64,000 nt of DNA, taken from assembly GCA_030141605.1 (NCBI GenBank), contig JAQGDQ010002376.1, positions 232,422 through 296,421 of the forward strand, in the 5' to 3' direction. Shown piece after piece: positions 57,601-64,000 of this stretch. Each line of letters starts with the position of its first letter. Positions within the stretch are counted from its first letter, which is position 1. Under the pieces are notes generated by a model, which made no database searches, was not told the DNA's origin, and worked only from the letters and a program-made list of their open reading frames with translations. This DNA comes from Tubiluchus corallicola. Lineage: Eukaryota; Priapulida; Priapulimorpha; Priapulimorphida; Tubiluchidae. The position numbers and the translations under genes were made by a program.

Positions 57601-60600
57601 TGTATGTTCATCGACTATAGTGTTCTGTTTAGCTGCCGCTATTTCATCAGCTTCTATGTCGCTTATGTCACTCTGCTCTCTCTCGCCAATACTATTATCA
57701 TTATCATCGCCATCATCATCATCAGTATCACTGTCTCCGTTGTCTGAGGCGCAAGTAGTAGCCATTGTGTTCTTAAGGTGTAATAAAGTCACTGCACTGG
57801 TGGTTTCCAAAAGTGGCGTTGTCTGTAAAAAACGACAATTGTATATTACAATCACACAAAGGACCAGCTATATAATGTAAAAATGCCTGTGGAGACAATG
57901 TCACAAGCAAAATATAACTATCATATGTTTATGGTTTAATACATTTAGAGGCTTAATTGATATTTTTCTAAGCAGAGCTCAAGATGCGGACGGTACAGTT
58001 ACAATTCTTACTGACCTAATGGCCAATAAGACTTGTCTGAAAAACATAATAAAATTCCTAACAACATTTTTCTAACACATGGGTTTCTGCTGAAGCACTC
58101 GTGTGAACGATGGCACAAAATCTTTATCACAAGAGTGCAAACCACGTCCTCAAAGAAATGATAAAAAAATTGGACAATCATGGCATGCTAACAATTTTAG
58201 CTGAATGCCCACAACAAAAGTTGATAAGCAGGATACATTACAATTTTTTGCTGGGCAGCAAAAACTAACCAGCAGCACCGTCAGACGGCTGTGGTACTGG
58301 ACTGATAGTATTAAAAGCATCGGATTAGATCTCCAGAAGACTATTGTAGATGTTACTATTTTAAAAGATTGTTTAACTAAAGTTTGAAATTAGCTCCCAC
58401 AAACTAATACTTAAAAATTCAAGGAACCCAATTATGGCATGTGCCTATGTGTGCACGAATAGGCATGAAATGCAAATCTTGGAACACTGAGCTATTACAT
58501 ACAGGATCAGTATTAAGTTCATTAAACCAAGAACATCTTTAAAAGTGAACTGATTAACAAATTAATAAATCAATGCAGCATTAATTATATCATAAGCAAA
58601 CCGGAGCATTCTCTTGGCATATTCTGCATGGCTATTCTAAAGCAATGACTGATTGAGAGTGCTTCAAATGAAGTATAACTTGACATAACTGCTTCATGTT
58701 TGTGACAGCACTCATAATGAAAGATGGAGAAGCTTTCGGTGGTTAGTAATAATAACCATGGTGGATAATACTTTTTCTTCACATCACATGCAACTGCTAA
58801 ATCTCAGTAAGTGCGTAAAGTTATGATCACGATAAATATCTTGTAAGCCGTTCAAGCAACAATATGGTAACGAAAAGATAAATAAGGTTCTAAGCCTAAT
58901 GTGTGCCTATAAAACCAATTCTGCATTAAGGCAAGTAGAAATCAGCATTTAGCATGCTTTACGAGTTTTGCGGTTTAACTTCAGTCTCCATGGTGCTCCA
59001 TCAGTGAAGATGTTAGCTAGCTGTTAGCTGCCCGAGTGACGCTTCACTCCTTCATTTCTTTAATAAGAAAATGATTTTAAAACTAAATAAATTTTGTCAC
59101 CATCTCATTATATTATCATCACTATCATCATCGTTATCATCAGCTAATCCTTAACAGTCACCATTGATGATGATCATTTTACTCACACATGCAGATGGTG
59201 ACGGTGTGTCAGTGCATTCAGGCGGAACATCATCTTCTTCGTCAGCCACCTCTTTTAAGTGTTGATTTGGATGACTAGTAGACGGTTTCTCTTTTCCAGG
59301 ACTACCATGGTCCATCTCTTTACCTGTGCGTTCTAGGGCCAACCACTGTTTAGTTCTAGCAGAACTACGAGTCTCACTGGAAAGATGAAAGCTTAGCTAC
59401 TAGACATTCTACATCAAATCATTATCACCAAACAAACCAATTTTATAACAGTAACAAACCAACCTTAGAAAGTTTTTTAGAATGTTGCCAATTAAACCGC
59501 TGACAAAAAATCTGTTTGTTTCACAAAGCACATGCACGCACACACGCACGCATGCATACACACACACACACACACACACATGCTCATACATGCATGCGCA
59601 CACACATGATAAAACAATTGTCCGCACTTCAAAAAACATAAAAAGGGCCAGAAACTGACAGGACCAGGAAAAAGTGAGAAGAAATTTTCGAGATAATACC
59701 TAGCTCAGTTTTTGATCAGTTTGTCAGTCACAGTTATTAACCTTTTGTAGCACAATGGTTGAGACAGCGAGTGTCCAACATGCTCTTGAGAGCACCAACA
59801 TAGCATTATATGATGCCATTTTAGCCAATTTCAAGGGTACTCTCAATGAAACACTTAAGAAGTGTAGGCTATCTGAGATCTCCTCTTAGTTAGTAGATTC
59901 CTCAAAAAGCTCTCTCAACCTGCAGTCGAGCTGAGACAGATTCTATCCCATTAAACAGAAAAGGCTTTTTCTTAAGAATGGTTGGGTTAAGAACTACTCA
60001 CCGCCGGCATGCCTTTGCCCGGCGTGCTGCTGCAATCTGTGCAAGCTTTGAGCAGATGAGACGGTGCCGGTTGAGATTGACAATGTTCTCTCCGATGCCT
60101 GGAATATCTGAAAGATCCTTCACGCTGACGAAACCACCTCGTATCTATACAAAATAATGCAATTATTAAACATTAGTTGAAAGCCATGAAAACTGGCCAC
60201 TCTGTAACACATATTACATAATTATACATGTAGTTTGTATCGCACTGTTGTTGTGTGTGTACCTAGAAGCCACCATCCAGCGCTCAATGCAGGGGCCAGT
60301 TTTTATGTTAATAACTGTGGTGGGAGGAGAACCTTTATATATATATATATATAGGCAAGCAACAATGAAATAAATAATCAGAAGCAGTATGGCACATGAA
60401 AATTCCCAGAATTTATTTTCTTGACAGTTACCCATTCATTTGCTAACCAAACCTAGCACTGTTCAACTTTGGTTACTAACCACATACCATGACCACTCAA
60501 CTATTCAGTTCACTTTTTAACAGAACTAAGCAAAGCGAGATATACTGCAGTGAAATGTATCTCACAGCATAAATTATTTAAAAATAATAGATTGTAATCC

Positions 60601-61760
60601 GTTTCAAATCTCCTTTCCCACAAGGAAGAAGGAACTATATGACCTCTTCAGTGCTGAGTAATGACAGCATGTGAACTTACAAAAGAGGAAGTTACTTAGA
60701 ACAGTTTCCTTACAAAATTAACCGTAACAGCACATAATAAATAAACAACTAAATGAACACGAAGGAATGATTAGATGAGTAAGGAAATCAATAAAAACGA
60801 ATGAATCAGTGAATAAATGCCTGTATGAAGAATGTATACAGGAAGAACACACAAATGAATGAAATAATGATCAAAAGTAGATTAATAAGTTAAATAAAAA
60901 GTAAATGGCAAAAGGGAAAAGTAAAAGAAGAAATCTGCAAAGAATAAGTAAAATGTATTCAACAAACAATTTGCCATTTCAAGAATAAAGGTACGTTCAC
61001 ACAAATAAATGATCTCAAAAGAGACATTAAACTAATCTATTCTATGTTACGCAGCTTATGTACTGAACAACTGTAACAGCTTATGCACTGAATCAAGTTC
61101 TTTAGACTAAACCATGTATTAAATCTCCTGGCTTTATCTCCTCTGCCATAATAAATGGTCACTGCCGAACGAATGGACAGGTGTTCCCTTAATCAAAAAA
61201 TACACTAAAATGAGCATTTAATCACTCCAGTACGAACCTGCAGCATGACTAGCGTCACACATTTCTGCCTCTAGAAATCAAAAACTCCAAATAATCACAG
61301 CCATTTTGATGAGTGAGTATCACATTTCAGGGAATCTAACATATGTATATTTATAAGAAATCTAGCTTTGCGCAACACTAGAGCTAACACCATAGACATT
61401 GTTACTGTACTTTCAGGGCTGGATTTTAAACAGTTTTCTTATAGGTCAGAGCTACTAGGGATAAAAATGAACTAATAGAAAGTACTCAGGGTACACTAGG
61501 CAACAACAAACTTATAAAAAACTAATAAAACTTCAGAATATCAAGCACAGTACAGCCACACATCATAGAAAGTACTATAAGAATGTCTTCTGATAGTAAT
61601 ACTAGGTGTTCTGTGGTGCGTAACTGGTAGCACCCCGTACCTGGGGTTGTAGTGCAAGGCAGTGAAGGCACACAACGTTTCCCGGACACACACCAGCACA
61701 CAAGACAGTCAGATGTGGGTCAATAGTGGTAGCACGAACGGGTGTGATCACACAAAGCGG
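57577..61760 (-). CDS. Unrecognised gene with PGIG hairpin motif and acidic tail (4 exons, incomplete)
   Basis: I do not recognise this protein. Four minus-strand exons fit in phase: 61760-61641, 60144-60002, 59376-59187 and 57822-57577. Exon A encodes a hydrophobic, Cys-rich stretch (TVLCAGVCPGNVVCLHCLAL) that could be beta-strands of a repeat fold. Exon B contains GGFVSVKDLSDIPGIGENIV; LxxIPGIG resembles the hairpin of a helix-hairpin-helix motif. A basic helix follows (QIAAARRAKACRR). Exon C is polar and turns acidic (ADEEDDVPPE). Exon D is Asp-rich (DSDTDDDDGDDNDN) and ends EKIRQRKL. Donors (CCAG|GTACGG, GGCG|GTGAGT, ATGT|GTGAGT, ATTG|GTAAGT) and acceptors are good, except that of exon A. 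Both gene ends are missing. The final exon ends in phase 0, so fusion to FBXW7 exon 46340 is formally possible, but a separate FBXW7 promoter argues against it. Confidence 0.6.
59525..59606. repeat. CA/CG-rich microsatellite
   Basis: Imperfect CACGCA and CACACA repeats lie in the intron between the exons at 59376 and 60002 of the unrecognised gene. Confidence 0.85.
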
Positions 61761-63106
61761 CTCGTCAATAACAAAGTGTCAATAGAATTAAAGCACACCA
61801 TCAACCGTGAACTGTATCATTAATTAATCATGAACTCCGTTTTTATTTTCCTAGGTATATAAGCAATTTCACTTGCAAGTCAGATTTATGATGTCATGTA
61901 AGCAAATATGTCTGATTAAAATCTAATAAATTTCCTGTATTTTTGCGACAACATACCGTTCATTAGATGACCATCATTTGAAGCTTCATTCATATTTGTG
62001 TAAAAAGTGCCACTTTACAAATCAAATGTGGAATTTTAAAAATATAGTGGAGTTCACGCTGAGGGTTTTCACGTACATGCTTCACGTGAATGGCTCTTGA
62101 TTGCCTGGGTTCAATACTCACCCTGAGCTATTTTTATTTAAATTGATTCTGGCTGTTTAACTCTACTAATTTAGCCATTTATCTTATATCAGATATCCCT
62201 AATAAAGAGCCCGTGTACATTCATGCCACAAACATTGCAATGAAGAGGCCTTGCCAATCAATGCTTGATATCAACTCGCAGTGTGCCAAAGCTATTAATA
62301 TACATAAAATGACGAAATCATAGTTGGGAGGTACTGGATATGCAAATGCAGATGTACATATTATATAATGATGTTAATTTTATAAATTTTGATGCCTATG
62401 CAACTACAATTAATTTAATTGAAAAGGTTGACTATTGAGTTCACTTAGGAATTACGTTTTGTAATTTATTAAGATTTCGCCATAGCAAAATCTTACTGTT
62501 TTTCATTGAGTGCAAATTTGATATTATTTATTCTCCGCCATTTTAACGCTTAATAACTCGTAAGCCTTGCAAGCTAGGGTCGCCAAACACGCAGAGTTGG
62601 TAGCCCTGGGCAGGGGACGTACAAATGTATAGCAATCGCTGACCAGTGGTCAAGGGGGGAAGGACAGTGGCCGTTGGTCGGTTTTTCCTTTATGATTCAA
62701 CTCCTCCTACGACTTTCGTCATTTTCCAAATTTTTTTCACAAGTATTTGGGTACTGTGGGGCAGGTGTGCACCTGGGGTTTTAAAAAGCCGACAAGCTTT
62801 AAACGCCCGAGTGAGGGGCCAAAATGCAAAATTTGGGGACCGCCTAATTTGTGACCTTTTACACGCTGAGTGCTAGGGACATAAAACTCACAGGGTGCTA
62901 GGGACTCTCTGGCCAAAGTTATATATGTATACACGTGACTCAAGTTGCCGAGTCAAAGGTCATGGAGCAGTCGGGTCTTCATTTATTTTTCTTTAAGATC
63001 CATCTGCTCCCACAGTTTGTGGGCTAGGGCGACAATATTTGGTGGTTAGGTGGGGCCAAGTTGTTGGATATGGCAAAATATGGGTGATTTGGAGGGGGAC
63101 AATTTT
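61761..63106. other. Non-coding region right of the last identified exon
   Basis: No exon is supported. A B-box-like string (CTGGGTTCAATACTCACC, about 62106) is present without a convincing A box. From about 62570 the composition shifts to higher GC, with GGGG-rich strings related to the tandem repeat that follows. Confidence 0.4.
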
Positions 63107-63390
63107 CCGCTAGGAGGCAAAAACCAAAAAATGGGGGTCGGGAACTGACGTGCACTGAGTGTTGAGCAAAGGTACCTTGTAGCATATGAAATGAAAGGTC
63201 TCAATGAGGCAGATCGAATGGCATATGTTGCAACGAGAATAGCTAATCCGCGACCCCGCTAGGGGGCAAAAACGGAAAAATTGGGGTCGGGAACAGAAAT
63301 GCATTGAGTGTTTACGAATAGTACCATGTAGCATATCAAGGTCTTGATGAGGCGAATTGAATGGTATAGGTTACAATGTGAGTCCACATA
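63107..63390. repeat. Two diverged tandem units (period 149) led by CCGCTAGG(A/G)GGC
   Basis: Units start at 63107 and 63256. Both contain CCGCTAGG(A/G)GGCAAAAAC, TGGGGTCGGGAAC, TGAGTGTT, GTACC(T/A)TGTAGCATAT, AGGTCT(C/T)(A/G)ATGAGGC and AATGG(C/T)ATA in the same order. Related GGGG(C/A)CAAAATGCAAAATTTGGGG-type text at about 62815 suggests further decayed copies. Class unknown; no coding potential. Confidence 0.7.
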
Positions 63391-64000
63391 AAACAACTGA
63401 AGCTACTGAACTGATACAGCAGACGGTTTTGCTTTATACACGCCATTTGACGGTTGTAGTACACTTAACCTTTGACCTACAGCAACTGTTCGTGCACACA
63501 TCGAAACTGTAAAAATGCTTACTGGCACCATTCAGCTTTTATCTGCACCAAAGTTTTTAAAATAACTGCAAAATCATACAACTGTAGCTGATAGGTATAT
63601 TAGAAGTCACTGGTCCATTACACTTCGTTCAAAGGGCGTGTAAAAAAGGCAAAAGCAACCATTTTCTATAGATTATTTAACACTGTTTCGTCATTTAATA
63701 AATAGCTACAAGGATACGATGTAAACTGTTAATAAGTTGCTAAAAAGCCACATGTTAAATTTGTCTCCTCTTGTGAGCCAAAGCTTATATGTCATTATAT
63801 GTTCAGTATCAATTGCAGAGTAATAAGATCATATTTACAAATGATTAGAGCAGTTAGCCAATGCAAAGACATCATTTACAGATAATATAAAAATAAGGTG
63901 AGCAGAATACAAAAGAAGGCTGCAAATTAGAAATTATACCCATTATATCAGAAAAAACAACTTTTTCTCACAGTATTAGAAATCTGTAACCATGTGCGAA
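63391..64000. other. Right edge, no feature recognised
   Basis: AT-rich sequence without a supportable exon, RNA gene or repeat. Confidence 0.4.

Noticed and set aside
57526-57880. Plus-strand frames of Ser/Ile/Leu-rich text
   Set aside because: They mirror the Asp-rich minus-strand exon, which has supported splice sites.
61612-61660. tRNA-like AACTGGTAGCACC string
   Set aside because: It overlaps the donor side of a phase-consistent coding exon and has no matching T-arm.

Overview
The window is nuclear DNA from an animal. It is AT-rich, and its genes are broken by many short GT-AG introns with few-hundred-base to 2 kb spacing. Microsatellites ((CA)n, (CT)n, (TA)n, (GT)n) and small transposon remnants are scattered through it. 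The protein set (a CBP/p300 with zinc finger, HAT, ZZ, TAZ2 and the p160-coactivator-binding domain, and an FBXW7 with the complete propeller) points to Metazoa. An invertebrate, perhaps an early-branching one, fits the intron sizes, but the sequence alone does not fix the phylum.

Layout. (1) 200-7484 (+): the 3' half of a CBP/p300 acetyltransferase in 14 exons; the gene continues off the left edge. (2) 11811-19294 (-): complete ribose-phosphate pyrophosphokinase (PRPS) in seven exons, 318 aa, convergent with CBP. (3) 21018-22969 (-): a three-exon gene for a 271-aa single-pass membrane protein that I do not recognise, with a TATA box upstream. (4) 23.2-33 kb: gene-poor, with microsatellites, a purine tract, a solo LTR with a 5-bp target duplication, several local duplications and two orphan exon-like stretches. 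(5) 34133-37144 (+): proteasome subunit PSMD1/Rpn2 with an uninterrupted coding sequence and one probable leader intron. (6) 39335-51295 (-): FBXW7 in 12 proposed coding exons (593 aa), with a TATA-containing promoter proposed at about 51.43 kb and three small transposons in its introns. (7) 57577-61760 (-): four phase-compatible exons of an unrecognised gene with a PGIG hairpin motif and an acidic tail; it is incomplete here. (8) 61.8-64 kb: no clear exon; a diverged tandem repeat.

The genes share no operon-like arrangement. Functionally, PSMD1 (26S proteasome base) and FBXW7 (substrate receptor of an SCF ubiquitin ligase) sit next to each other and are convergent, but nothing in the sequence shows that this is more than coincidence. 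CBP and PRPS are ordinary single-copy housekeeping or regulatory genes. Exon coordinates were derived by hand from reading frames, splice consensus and similarity to remembered human proteins. No alignment or database search was run.
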